The notes: generated by a model not told the origin, from the letters alone. A DNA stretch of 60,000 bases from Lineus longissimus (GCF_910592395.1 NC_088312.1:11534001-11594000); one strand, 5' to 3'. Numbered from the stretch's first letter, positions 35,751 to 45,885 are shown. Numbers and translations: made by a program.

Positions 35751-36029
35751 CTACAAGTCAAGTCTCATGTGTGTTACCTGATGAGCCTTCATATTGCCTT
35801 TCACTGAGAACCTTTTCCCGCAAACATCACATGCATATGGCTTCTCTCCTGTATGGATACGCATATGCTGCGTCAATTTCCAGTTGGTGATAAATCCTTT
35901 ATTACAAAGTGAACAGGGATATGGTGCAGCCCTTGTCACAACATGCAGATGAGAAGCAAGCTTAGCTGGTGTCACAAAAAGTGTGCGACTGGAGCACTGA
36001 CTAGGGTTCATAGATGATTTCTGAATTAT
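35751..36029 (-). CDS. V17: terminal exon with two good and one degenerate finger
   Basis: Acceptor TTGTATTTTGCAG at 36,030-36,032; phase 0; 92 residues. The first unit keeps one Cys (CSSRTLF) and a disordered His region, so it is dead. Fingers 2 and 3 are complete, helix residues TWKQ and VGNA, linker TGEKPY. Close sister of V16: the last finger differs only by S/A in the hairpin. Confidence 0.82.
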   Translation of the reverse strand: MIQKSSMNPSQCSSRTLFVTPAKLASHLHVVTRAAPYPCSLCNKGFITNWKLTQHMRIHTGEKPYACDVCGKRFSVKGNMKAHQVTHMRLDL

Positions 36030-36033
36030 CTGC

Positions 36034-36770
36034 AAAATACAAAGATATTTTTGTCAGTTTTTGAACACCTTTCTTTTATTCGGAGATAAGTACTGAAATG
36101 TGAAAAAGATGCCTGCAAAGGAGATAAGCAATCAGCCAATTATCTTGCAATGTAAAGATGGATATCCTTGTGTACAAAATGACGTCAGTACCAATGGCTG
36201 CATGCGCATACGAGGGGATGGCGTGACGTAATAATATCAACGTCCACGATCGTTGTTGGTTTCACTTTCTCCTCTATCTCGTGACTTGCATGATATTTTA
36301 GAATACCTAGATACGATTTTGTCGCTATAACAGCCGTACATCATCGGTTAAGCATCATTATGTTATCGAGAGAAATCTCAACAGGACGATGGTTTGTCGC
36401 AACTTTTCTTCATGAAAACCTTGTTGAAGAGATACGAGAGTGCGCGCACGATGTCTACAAATTAGCCGTGACGTCAGCAGATATCCATCTATTGAAATCA
36501 GTTATATCCAGGTCTCATATCATCATCAGAAAAAATCCTGTGATTGCTTTTTCCATCCCCCCCCCCCCCGGCACATGAACCAGACTCCAGCTCCACATTT
36601 ATATTTATATTGAGCAGAACCTCGTAAGCCTATTCTTTAGGCAGAGAGTGTTCATGTCAAGGGACAACGCGTCTACATGACTCTCAGCCATTTGCGAGTC
36701 AGTCTGACAAGTTCCAGCAAATCAAAGGAGACTACTCTCCAATTAAATCTGTGTTCATCTGCCTACTTTA
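36034..36770. other. Intron between V16 and V17
   Basis: No exon seen. A CA-poor unique stretch contains GTGACGTAA (near 36,226) and a run of ten C at 36,559-36,568. A plus-strand open frame at 36,360-36,578 has no domain signature. Confidence 0.35.
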
Positions 36771-37034
36771 TCAAAGTTTCCTATGAGTGATCTGATGTGC
36801 CTTCATGTTGCCTTTGACCGCAAATCTTTTGCCACAAACATCACAAGCATATGGTTTCTCTCCTGTATGAATGCGTATATGCTGGGTCAACTTCCACTTA
36901 TCAGCAAATCCTTTTTTGCAAACTGCACACGAATACGGCGCCAGTCTTTGATAGATTTGAAGATCAGAGGCAATATTTGAATCAAAAGTTCGACTTTGAA
37001 GTGGGTTCATCCTCATAAAAGCTGCAAAACGGAT
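36771..37034 (-). CDS. V16: terminal exon with two C2H2 zinc fingers
   Basis: Acceptor GTATCTTACAG at 37,035-37,037; phase 0; 87 residues. The place of finger 1 is a leader without Cys (SRTFDSNIASDLQIYQR). Fingers have helix residues DWKQ and VGNA, linker TGEKPY. With V17, V18 and the dead exons at 32.4 and 35.0 kb it forms a family whose finger 2 carries a Trp at helix position 2. Confidence 0.83.
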   Translation of the reverse strand: MRFAAFMRMNPLQSRTFDSNIASDLQIYQRLAPYSCAVCKKGFADKWKLTQHIRIHTGEKPYACDVCGKRFAVKGNMKAHQITHRKL

Positions 37035-37219
37035 CTGTAAGATACAAAGACACTTTGGTCAGTTTTGTAATTTCTTGAATATTGTATCATTCGGACAAAT
37101 GGGACTACTGTGTTAACATGTCACCAGTGTTGTGTTCAGGCTGACATATGATGGAAGCTTACATGCAGAGATACAACATGACATGCAGCTACCACATCCG
37201 TGATTCATTGTCCTGTTTG

Positions 37220-37492
37220 TCAAACTTTCATATGCGTGACTTGATGTGCATTCACGTGGCCTTTCCGTTTGAATGTTTTGCCACAAATACTACATGCGAA
37301 CGGTTTCTCTCCTGTATGAGTACGCATATGATCAGTCAAAGTCGAGTTAGCACGAAACCGTTTAAAACACACTGAACACGAAAGTGGCAACTCTCTTTGA
37401 TCCTTTTTACGATGTGCATGATGAGAGGCAGACTTATCACCAAAATTTTGACTTTGAGTTGGAATCTCCATCACTGAAGTTTCATAAAGAAT
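37220..37492 (-). CDS. V15: terminal exon with two C2H2 zinc fingers
   Basis: Acceptor TATCTTGCAG at 37,493-37,495; phase 0; 90 residues. A 36-residue leader rich in His, Ser and Lys precedes fingers with helix residues ASTD and RGHA; linker TGEKPF. All ligands present; ends VTHMKV. Confidence 0.85.
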   Translation of the reverse strand: MLYETSVMEIPTQSQNFGDKSASHHAHRKKDQRELPLSCSVCFKRFRANSTLTDHMRTHTGEKPFACSICGKTFKRKGHVNAHQVTHMKV

Positions 37493-37579
37493 CTGCAAGA
37501 TACAAAAATATTTTGGTCAGTTTTGTAGTCAATTTTCGTGTCATCAGTTTTGCAGGGACTGGTTGGCATTGACTCTTTC

Positions 37580-38043
37580 TTAATAGCTTGACGAGTTCCA
37601 CAACGTGCATGACATACACATAAGTTTCATATATGCCATCTGATTACTCCTCACATTTATTCTCTGCAACAAATTCCCGCAACAAAAGTCACAAGCAAGC
37701 AAAAGATTTTCTCTTGTATGTAGAATGCTGTGCATCTTCTGTGTGTAGAATGCTGTGCATCTTCCCTGCATGACATGTGTGACCTGATGGCTCCTCATGT
37801 TACTTCTCTGGGAAAATTTCTTCCCACAAATCTTGCATGAATATGGTTTCTCTCCAGTATGATTACGTAAGATGCACAGCATTCTGTGCTTGACGAGTTC
37901 CACAATGTGCATGACATACACATAAGTTTTATATTTGCCATCTGATTACTCCTCACATTTATTCTCTGCAAAAAATTCGCGCAACAAAAGTCGCAAGCAA
38001 GCAAAAGATTTTCTCTTGTATGTAGAATGCTGTGCATCTTCAA
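37580..38043 (-). pseudogene. Segmental tandem duplication of degenerate finger sequence
   Basis: Blocks 37,605-37,738 and 37,905-38,040 are near-identical direct copies (both encode [16 protein letters not shown] and [11 protein letters not shown] in degraded frames). Between them, 37,780-37,870 copies the last finger of V14 ([21 protein letters not shown]). No acceptor or complete finger is present. The structure looks like unequal exchange among V14-derived pieces. Confidence 0.8.
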
Positions 38044-38107
38044 TATACTAAATTACATGTAAAATTGGCAATAAGCTGCTACTGCATAGTGATCCATTGC
38101 CCGATTG

Positions 38108-38386
38108 TTAAAGTTTCATATGTGTGACCTGATGGCTCCTCATGTTACTTCTCTGGGTAAATTTCTTCCCACAAATCTTGCATGAATATGGTTTCTCCCC
38201 TGTATGAATACGTAAATGTTGTGTCAATTCCCAGGCTGTGTTAAATCTTTTATTACAAACTGAACATGGATGCGGACGTTCTCCTCGATGGATTCGTAAA
38301 TGAGCAGAGAGTGAAGCAAGTGAAGTCGCAATTGTGCCGCATGTTGGACAGTGCAGTTGATTCTTGTTTTTATAACTTATTCCCAT
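38108..38386 (-). CDS. V14: terminal exon with three C2H2 zinc fingers
   Basis: Acceptor TATCTTTCAG at 38,387-38,389; phase 0; 92 residues. The exon begins with an ATG in frame, which is also compatible with direct initiation but more likely coincidence. Helix residues are SASA, TWEQ and QSNS; linkers RGERPH and TGEKPY; ends THMKL. All twelve ligands are present. Confidence 0.87.
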   Translation of the reverse strand: MGISYKNKNQLHCPTCGTIATSLASLSAHLRIHRGERPHPCSVCNKRFNTAWELTQHLRIHTGEKPYSCKICGKKFTQRSNMRSHQVTHMKL

Positions 38387-38454
38387 CTGAAAGATATAAG
38401 AATGATATCAGTCAGTTACAAGTGCTTTTTTTCTGGCTAAATATTTTTCTGTAC

Positions 38455-38712
38455 ATGATCTCGATGGCTTGATGGTTAAGGTGTCCGCCTCGTGAACAGA
38501 GGATCAAAAGTTCGAGGCCCGCAGGTAACATCTTTCTGATGTGGCCGGTTGGTTAGCCGCCAGCTAGTTAAATATAGGGTACAAACTGCCTTCTCGCCAG
38601 GCGCCTGGCGTTAGAGATAGGAGTTTAGAAGTAAAGAGTGTCTCATAAGTCAAAAGCTGGCTGGCCCTTTCATTAGGGGTGACACTATAATAATAAAAAT
38701 AAACAAACTTTA
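38455..38712 (+). mobile_element. tRNA-derived SINE
   Basis: A tRNA-like head has an A-box-like TGGCTTGATGG and, about 35 bases on, a B-box-like AGTTCGAGGCC. A unique body follows with the palindrome CGCCAGGCGCCTGGCG at about 38,595, and an AT-rich tail (ATAATAATAAAAATAAAC). The head cannot fold into a full cloverleaf by eye, so this is a SINE and not a functional tRNA gene. Confidence 0.75.
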
Positions 38713-39064
38713 CTTTACATGTTTGATGTCGGTCATGTACCTAAACAACGAAGTGTAACACAAATGAAAATTAACATAATCAGTGGTAAGGATGAAATTG
38801 AGCAGTTTCGTCACAACCTCAATCCAAAGGTCACTCAAGGATCCTGTCACTGCACAGGACTTCACTGCTAATCATCTATGGAAACTGCACCAAAAATAAA
38901 CACGTACTGCAAACAGACAAATTTTCACACTTTTGCAATTGCAAAAATTTCTGAAAAAACTATTTCAGCAATCTTACAGTTTGTGTTACAAGAGTCAGTC
39001 TAATCGCAACACAACTGAAGTCAGAAGGCAGCTTCAGTCCACAATTATAACTAGCTCAGCTGAG

Positions 39065-39499
39065 CTACAAGAGGGCATCAATAATTTCAGTATCAGCTGT
39101 CTCTTTCGATTTCTTCTGTAAGCGTTTCATTTCTCTGCGAACAACTTTCTCCCCCATAGCAGCATACTCCTGTGATATTATTACTGCCAGTTCCTTTGCA
39201 GCCTTTCGTTCAAACTTGCATTGGAAATATTCTACCAAGTCTGTTAACTCAGATTGCTTTGGGACCGTTAAACCAGTTTCCTGATGCACAATGCGAAGTT
39301 CTTCTTTTCCTGTCAGCACATTCTTCTCCTGACGTAAGCTAAATATTCCTAATTTATGCTTCCGATAGGCATTTTTCTGTTCAATTGTTTTGATATCCTT
39401 CCACGAGATGCCACGCCCCTGAAGATACCTTATAAGGTAATCATGAACCTTGTCATTCAAAGCTGAAGGGGTCCTTCGTAGCGTCTTCTTGAATTTTTT
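39065..39499 (-). CDS. V13: terminal exon without zinc fingers, domain unknown
   Basis: Acceptor TTATCTTTTGACAG at 39,500-39,502; phase 0; 144 residues to a TAG. There is no Cys/His finger pattern. The start is very basic (KKFKKTLRR). The middle (about 15-75) looks globular (DYLIRYLQGRGISWKDIK, then RKHKLGIFSLRQ). The last 60 residues are predicted helical and charged (EKVVRREMKRLQKK). I do not recognise the family. Since acceptor phase, strand, length and a private stop match the finger exons around it, I read it as an alternative terminal exon with a different end domain. Confidence 0.65.
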   Translation of the reverse strand, partial: KKFKKTLRRTPSALNDKVHDYLIRYLQGRGISWKDIKTIEQKNAYRKHKLGIFSLRQEKNVLTGKEELRIVHQETGLTVPKQSELTDLVEYFQCKFERKAAKELAVIISQEYAAMGEKVVRREMKRLQKKSKETADTEIIDALL

Positions 39500-41088
39500 C
39501 TGTCAAAAGATAATGATAGAATAAATCAATTCCATGTCCAGTGGGAGGCAAGAAATGATTGATACAGCTCCAAGGCAGACGACATCAACAAGATAGCAAC
39601 AGGTAGCTGTTTTCTGACTGAGAATTGGACACTACTACATCAACTAACACATAAGACTTTGGACTGAAAACTGGACACATTCTATGTCACCTTCTGGAGG
39701 ACTGTTCCCAGATGGCCAACCTGAAACGATGAATGGTCAGAGCAAACATCGAACCACAGACAACTACAGGAAACAGAAGCAGAAACCTGAAGTGTTGATG
39801 ACAAATATTGTAAGTTTAACAACCTACTCAATGCCAAAGAAGACAGTGACTACATCACACTGGCGGCATCTTGAACCAAGGGAAGGACCCAAGAGCAGTC
39901 CGAAAATGAGGAACTGCTCTTTCTTCAATTCCAACGTTGTTCCGATATCGCAGGACAAGGCTTTTCAATATGAAAGAAATCACAGCTAGAATTTCAGATT
40001 GACCTCTCCAATGAAGATTACACAGGATGATATTCAGGATGGAAAGGGCCTAACCCTTAGAAGAAATGATATATGCACCCCATCCAGATGCATACCAGCT
40101 TACAGACCACCCACTTCATTGAGACAACTTCCTAGCTGAACGTATCAGCAGTACGTTTTTACTGTCTTGGTCAGGCACCCCCAGACCTGCACTTCATGAC
40201 AACCAGTAGGCACTTTGTATGCTGCAGGGCTCTGTATGTTACAAGGCTCTGTAGACTATGCCAACACCCTAAGTCAGGAGAGACTTTAGCTCCATCCAAT
40301 GGTCTCTCATAAATGTGGACTTGGATTGGAATTTTGCAAGACCGTCCTTGCAGCCAGCGTCACTGAAGACAGCAGTGGGATAAAGGGGCTGCCTTTTCTC
40401 ATTGAACATGTTGAAATGTATTACACCACCGAAGTGAGTGATCCCTGCGTAAATTATAAGGGATCATTTCAACCTGGAGGAGGGTGTTGGGCATTTTTAT
40501 AACAATGTATAATCATATGGCAAAATCCATGATGCCAATATGCCTTCCTTGTAAGTTGTGGGAGGGACTACAGCCTTAGTTCCACCTATCCAAAATTCCC
40601 GGGTTTTTCGACACCCGTGTCTTTGCCGTGTGTAAGAAAAACCCGGTGAGCGCTTCCACCTATAAAATCAGCATAAGATATTGTTAGTCGATCCGGCGAC
40701 AGGTGACGCTGCAGTTCGTACCTCTCCTGTGTTTTGTAAATGTTGGAGGTTAGAAAGTGTGTATCACGCATGCGCCGTAGGAACAGCAATTACAGAAATT
40801 GAATGCGCCATCTGTCGCCGTGCTAAGGAACTACAGATTGCCTTGTTTCTTGCGCTTCCACCTATTAGATGAAAAGGCCAGGGGCCATTGTGCTCACCAG
40901 TATTTAGGTAACGACTTAATTGACAATGGACCTGGAAAAGTTAGGCAAATCAAAAACCTGTATAATATGTAATGTATCCTTGCTGGGAGTACCAACCATA
41001 ACAACTTTATCGAATACGAATCACTAATGAGCGAGATATCACACTTTCTAGGTTTTCACTTTTTGAGTACAAAGTTTCAAGCCCATAG
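39500..41088. other. Intron between V13 and V12, left part
   Basis: No exon seen. From about 40,560 to 40,880 the sequence contains CCGGGTTTTTCGACACCCGTG and CTTCCACCTAT; related words appear inverted at 42,320-42,440 (AAACCCGTG, AGGTGGAAGCGC), so both ends may belong to one diverged repeat family. The 300-bp repeat starts as a partial copy at 40,915. Confidence 0.4.
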
Positions 41089-42280
41089 CAGGGCTGCTTA
41101 CCCTCTAATAATTTTTCCTGTAATATTGCTGAAATTTTCCTGTATTTTGCCATAAGTTCCCGTAGTATCATGACATAGTGTAAATTTCAAAACAGGCACA
41201 CCAAAGCTGTTGGCCGCCGCCATTATTCTATGCAGGGTAGTCTCGCACAGCAGCTGTACACATGTGATACAAGTTTCCAGATCCTCAAAATAGGGTGATA
41301 ACTACGATCGGTGTCGCGGTGCGCGAGACTAATCAGTATATTGCGTACTGAATAAAGAAAAACTCTCCTTGGCAACGGGCGTGGGAACTTCTAATATCGG
41401 GCCCGCCAGGATCAGATATCGGGTTTAAAGGCGAAGAAACTAAATGAAACTAGAAATTTGAATGTTTATTTCAAGAATTAAACCGTATACAAACATTTTA
41501 CAACGTATTTTTAAGTTGAAAAAAAACGTATTTTCAGCACTGTAAAGGCCGTACCATGACGGTAAAAACCGTATTCCGTAAAGTCGGGAATTCAGTCGTA
41601 CCAAAATACGGCCATTCCGTACAGGTACGCAGCCCTGCCATAGCCTTACCCATTAGGAAACGTGCCATAGTTACACAGCCAACTTACGCCAGTTGACCTC
41701 TATGACCTGGAAAAATAAGTCAAATCGAAAACCTCTACGATATGTGATGTATCCTAGCTGGGAGTACCTACCATAAAAATTTCATCAAAAACAAATCACT
41801 AATAAGTGAGATATCACACTTTTTGTGTTTTCAGTTTTGGCCCCCTGGTGGCCAAGTCAAGAGTCAGATCAGACCAAAATTTGCTGTCGGAGGTCATCTA
41901 ACCTAGGGGGTCATGCATAAAAACCTCCAAGCTCATAGCCCTACCAGTTAAGAAACGTGCCACAGTCACACTCAAATGGCAAATTTACGCCTTTTGACCT
42001 CTGTGACCTTGAAAAGTAGGTCAAATCAAAAACACGTACGAAATGTGATATATCCTTGCTAGGAGTACCTTCCATAAAAATTTCATCAAAAACAAATCAC
42101 TAATAAGTGAGATATCACACTATTTATGTTTTCAGTTTTGGCCCCCTGGTGGCTAAGTCAAGAATCAGACCGACCCGAAATTCAGTGTCAAAGGTCATCT
42201 GACCTAGGGGGTCATGCATACAAAGTTTAGAGTCCATAGCCCTCTCGGTTAAGAAACGTGTCACTGTTTTTTAAATAGGA
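40915..42280. repeat. About 300-bp tandem repeat, interrupted
   Basis: The phrase TAAGAAACGTGCCA-like recurs at about 41,655, 41,950 and 42,247, and GTCAAATCAAAAAC with GAGATATCACAC in each unit. Period is about 295-300 bp. The partial first unit (40,915-41,088) is split from the rest by the hAT-like element at 41,089-41,637. The array ends in GACGGACGACGACGACAGAC, a common tail of dispersed repeats in marine invertebrates. Confidence 0.8.
41089..41637. mobile_element. hAT-like non-autonomous element
   Basis: 549 bp with inverted ends CAGGGCTGC and GCAGCCCTG. CCATAG stands on both sides (41,083-41,088 and 41,638-41,643), a 6-bp repeat of the target; hAT elements normally give 8 bp, so the superfamily is provisional. 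Removing it rejoins the 300-bp repeat unit cleanly. Internal AT-rich stretch ACGTATTTT and CCGTATTCCGT words near the right end; no transposase. Confidence 0.75.
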
Positions 42281-42562
42281 TACGACGGACGACGACGACA
42301 GACACTGCGGTGTTGTATAGACTCACCAAAAACCCAGTGTCAAACCCGTGTTTGAATTAGCCCCATTGAGCTCGATGGGGTTAATAGACACGGGGTTTTC
42401 ACACACGCGTCTATTTAAGCACGGCAATTCAAAGGTGGAAGCGCAAAGAACACAGGGATTTACTAGCGCAACTTTAGTCTTTTGTGCCAACAAGCTATAA
42501 TTGGAGATTGCAACTTCTTTCGGCTCAAGTGGGAGTAATGTCTCATCACCCTCTCATTGCAT

Positions 42563-42763
42563 TCATGTCCTTGGCATGTAATTGTTTATCCTCGCTTCCA
42601 CTACTTCATCATATATTAGTGTTTCAGCTTGAGTTTCAGCATGGCGTACCGCTATGCCTTTTCTCAATTTTCTCTGTTGCCCTGCCCTGCCTCTCTTCAA
42701 AACTGGCTGATGCATTTCCATTTCAAGCTGCCTATTTTCTGTCTTGCCTTTTGAGATTTTCAA
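42563..42763 (-). CDS. Possible short non-finger terminal exon
   Basis: A GTGTTACAG acceptor at 42,764-42,766 is followed in phase 0 by 66 residues and a stop. The peptide is very basic and charged (LKRGRAGQQRKLRK, then DEVVEARINNYM). It has no finger and no family I know. Strand, phase and position between V12 and V13 fit the array, but any 200-bp frame could do so by chance. Confidence 0.25.
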   Translation of the reverse strand: MKISKGKTENRQLEMEMHQPVLKRGRAGQQRKLRKGIAVRHAETQAETLIYDEVVEARINNYMPRT

Positions 42764-43189
42764 CTGTAACACTGATACATCCGGTACCCAATAAGGAGTT
42801 ACTCAATTACTGCACAGAGAAATGAATTAAGTTCAGATTTCTTAGAAAACTTTATTTGTCTATCTAACTATGATCATGATAACTATACCGGTAATCACAC
42901 ATACTGATGAGGATACAAGTTTGAAGCGTTCAGAATATTTACATCATGTGTCAAGGCATGCAAAGAAGTGTACATTTCCAAAGATGTGAGTGTTGGAGGG
43001 ATGCTTACCCTGCACTGTCGTATTTCTGTACATTTTGATAATGGCAAAATTATATTCTTGGACCGCCAACTATCAGTGTTGACTGAAACATCTTCATCGC
43101 ATCAATTGTGGCCATTGGACAGAAAAGGCAAGACACGCAATAAAACGATGCGTTAGATAATATACCGTATATATATATTATATAATATA

Positions 43190-43320
43190 CGTGTAGAGTC
43201 ATTCTATTGGAGAATTGTCCTGCCACAAAAATCACTACAACATGGCCCTTCTGCAGTATGATTGCGAATGAGGCGGTAAATATCACACTTCTGACTCAAC
43301 AATGTCCAACTACCGTGCTC
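43190..43320 (-). pseudogene. Zinc-finger relict
   Basis: The minus strand reads CDIYRLIRNHTAEGPCCSDF, then CGRTILQ and a stop: a linker (NHTGEKP decayed to NHTAEGP) and the start of a finger with a displaced Cys. No acceptor was found. Confidence 0.6.
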
Positions 43321-43429
43321 GGAACACAAATACCCCTACACCACCTAGAAGTATTAAGGTAGCAAGAAGGGGTGGACGTTTGTGGTTTCTGAGTGTGAGG
43401 GGGTATACTGGTGTCGGTTGACTGTGCTT

Positions 43430-43872
43430 TAGCCTGGCTTGCGCCAGACTTATAAGTGAAGAAGGTCTGGCTGTGCGAGACTACTGTGATAAAAATTACC
43501 ATTACAGAGACTCTGTGACGTAGGCATATACATTTAACAAATTAAAAATGCTCTATACATGCAATAAGAGAACCATGCCGTCCCGAGCTTCACGCGTTAT
43601 GGACTATTCTGTGAAAACTTAATGAGGAAGGTATGCTCATTAGCATAATCTATTATTAGCCCCTGCTCGAGGTAATCTTGCGCAGTGTTGCTTCTGCCCA
43701 CCTATATCGTGCTGGAAAACGTTTCGTACAAAGAAGGTCTGGCATGCGCCAGACTAATATTGACTAATAAGTGAAGAACTTCTGGCTGCGCGAGACTTCT
43801 GTGATAAAAATGACCATTGCAGACACTCTGTGACGTAGGCATATATTTTTTACAATTAAAAATGCTCTCAAA
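43430..43872. repeat. Direct duplication of about 130 bp
   Basis: 43,430-43,556 and 43,738-43,872 share GCGCCAGACT, TAAGTGAAGAA, CTGTGATAAAAAT and CTCTGTGACGTAGGCATATA in the same order. They are two copies of one dispersed repeat containing GTCTGGC...GCCAGAC half-palindromes. Confidence 0.7.
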
Positions 43873-44285
43873 AGACGATATGGAATGATTTTTATTAACA
43901 TTTCCTGAACTATATACCTTCATATTATCACTTTACATAAATAGGTTGGCATGAGGTTGCGTGCTTTTCTTTCCTCGTGACAATATACAGCAAAATAGAT
44001 ACAACCCCACAATTGCGCTATAAGTCCATAACCCGTTATAAATGTTTCGCCTGCTTCGCTATTTTGCTGCTATGCGGCGCATTGGGTCCTTGCGTCTGGA
44101 CATAACCAAATACTTATGCAAGATATTAAATATACATAAAATAACACCAGAAACAGAAGTTGCCTTGGAGTCAGAAACAAGCTTGTGAAACGTGCGAACA
44201 TATCTGAGAACTTCAACCAAAGAGACCCCAGGAGACCCTAAAAGCAAGGAAAATCAAGAAATCTGAAAAAAATAATGGATCAAGC

Positions 44286-45260
44286 TCATTCAATGTGAAC
44301 AGAACAACTGGCAGAGACTTCAAGATCACTGGGCTGAGAGTCCTCTTGTGTTTTTTCTCCAACTTGAGAACCTTCTCTCCTTTCTCCCGTGTCTTCATCA
44401 CCTCCGAAGTCACGCCCTTGAGCATCCTCCGGAACATGAACCCCGCTGTTTGCATCATTTTCCCGGGAAATACCAAGATTAGATGCACTGCCACTGGGAA
44501 TGGCCTGTGCTACATGACCAACATCAATGTGAGTGTCTCCCTGGTCTTGATTTGTTCCGAGGATTCCAGGTTCTCGGAGAACACTTGTATCTAACATCGC
44601 AGTGTGGGCAAGAGCTACACTGGTGCCAATTCCCGTGGGAATTCCAAACTTCGTATCAGCTCCTGATTTGTTTACTTGTTTCTTTGATTTCAAAATACCA
44701 TGACGCTTTTTAAACCTATAAAGCCACCCATGGGAATACGAAAGATTTTCTACACCCAACTCCTTCCCCAACCTCTTGGCCTTTTCAATTATCATGCCCC
44801 CATCAGGTTGAAAGCCATGGGCATGGACATCATGGATCCAAGTGGAGAGTACTGCCTCCAGCTCAGGAACTTGGCAAGTTCGGAGCCGAGACTTGTCCAT
44901 AGAAACAGTTTCTGGTCGAATGGACAACCATCTATGACTGTTCTTTATGATGTCATGAACTGTTGACCTTCCGAGAGCTATTCCCCAATTAGAAATGAAG
45001 TGTTGTCGGACCTCTTCTTGGGACAAACTAGCATTTTCCATCCGGAATTGGCAGATTTCCTGTTTTTGTCTGGCGGTGATTTCAACTCTTGTCCTCTTTT
45101 TAGGAGGTCCATAAAACTTCTTCAAACAAAATGGCTGACCACAAGACTCGCATTTTAACTCCCCGGGCTGTGACATCATGAACAGGCCCATGTTTGGAGG
45201 AATGGCAGAGAGGTTACCACAGTTTTCACATTGTAGGCAGTTCCTTAACTGAGCACCATA
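44286..45260 (-). CDS. V12: terminal exon with CENP-B/pogo-type DNA-binding region
   Basis: Acceptor CTTATGTTTTACAG at 45,261-45,263; phase 0; 324 residues. Residues 8-45 hold Cys pairs (CLQCENC at 8-14, CESCGQPFC at 37-45) that may bind zinc. Residues about 58-112 form a first helix-turn-helix of the CENP-B N-terminal/psq type (TARQKQEICQFR, then LGRSTVHDII). Residues about 133-192 form a Tc5/CENP-B second helix-turn-helix (TWIHDVHAHG, GWLYRFKKRHGI). The DDE catalytic domain of pogo transposases is absent. Residues 193-324 are an acidic, Gly/Ser/Glu-rich tail. This is a transposase-derived DNA-binding end used in place of zinc fingers. Paired DNA-binding domains of this type recognise a box of about 17 bp in CENP-B; the target here is unknown. 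Confidence 0.85.
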   Translation of the reverse strand, partial: YGAQLRNCLQCENCGNLSAIPPNMGLFMMSQPGELKCESCGQPFCLKKFYGPPKKRTRVEITARQKQEICQFRMENASLSQEEVRQHFISNWGIALGRSTVHDIIKNSHRWLSIRPETVSMDKSRLRTCQVPELEAVLSTWIHDVHAHGFQPDGGMIIEKAKRLGKELGVENLSYSHGWLYRFKKRHGILKSKKQVNKSGADTKFGIPTGIGTSVALAHTAMLDTSVLREPGILGTNQDQGDTHIDVGHVAQAIPSGSASNLGISRENDANSGVHVPEDAQGRDFGGDEDTGERREGSQVGEKTQEDSQPSDLEVSASCSVHIE

Positions 45261-45689
45261 CTGTAAAACATAAGAAAACTTGCATCAGAATTTAGGCTTC
45301 CATACAAACTATTTCCTTTCTACCAAATCTGTGCTTATCAATCATATCACCCTGAAAAATGCATTATTACACTCAATCTTTGAAGTTTCTAGGAAATGAT
45401 GAAACGGTTGAAGCTCAAGACAAAACAAAAAAAAAATATATAAAAGACATTTGTCCAAATGGGCAAAGATGAATTTCGATCCTTCAATTTCACAAGTCAA
45501 GAATCATAATGAACAGATATCGTTATGAACAGATACTGAAGTAAAACATTTATCACTATGGTTTTGTATCAGTGTCGTTCAGCACAGAATGTCACCACGT
45601 TAAGCCCATGCCACTGATATGGCAAGGGATATGACTAGGGTTTATAGAGTTGATATGGCTACGATTTGTCATTGATGTGTTCTTTCAGT

Positions 45690-45885
45690 ACATGATGTCA
45701 CCTTGTGCTGGTGCGTGCAAACCTCATGCCACAGATTTGGCTTCTCTCCCGTATGAACCCGCTTATGATCTCGCAGACATACTTTGTTTTTGAATTTGAA
45801 GCGTTTGTTGCAAATATCGCAACAGAACTGTTACTTGTGCGTCGCCATATGAACAACCAGTGGCTTAGAGCTACGGAAGACTGCC
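45690..45885 (-). pseudogene. Zinc-finger relict
   Basis: The minus strand reads VVHMATHK, a TAA, then [33 protein letters not shown]. One finger keeps all four ligands (with helix spacing longer by one), but a stop precedes it and the next finger is lost. Confidence 0.7.

Noticed and set aside
38455-38530. tRNA gene on the plus strand
   Set aside because: A-box- and B-box-like words are present, but acceptor stem pairing is not seen and a SINE body with an AT-rich tail follows.
42484-42825. Plus-strand frame of 113 residues with hydrophobic segments
   Set aside because: No domain or splice sites. The minus strand of the same region has a phase-0 acceptor and frame that fit the array slightly better, and even that is listed at low confidence.
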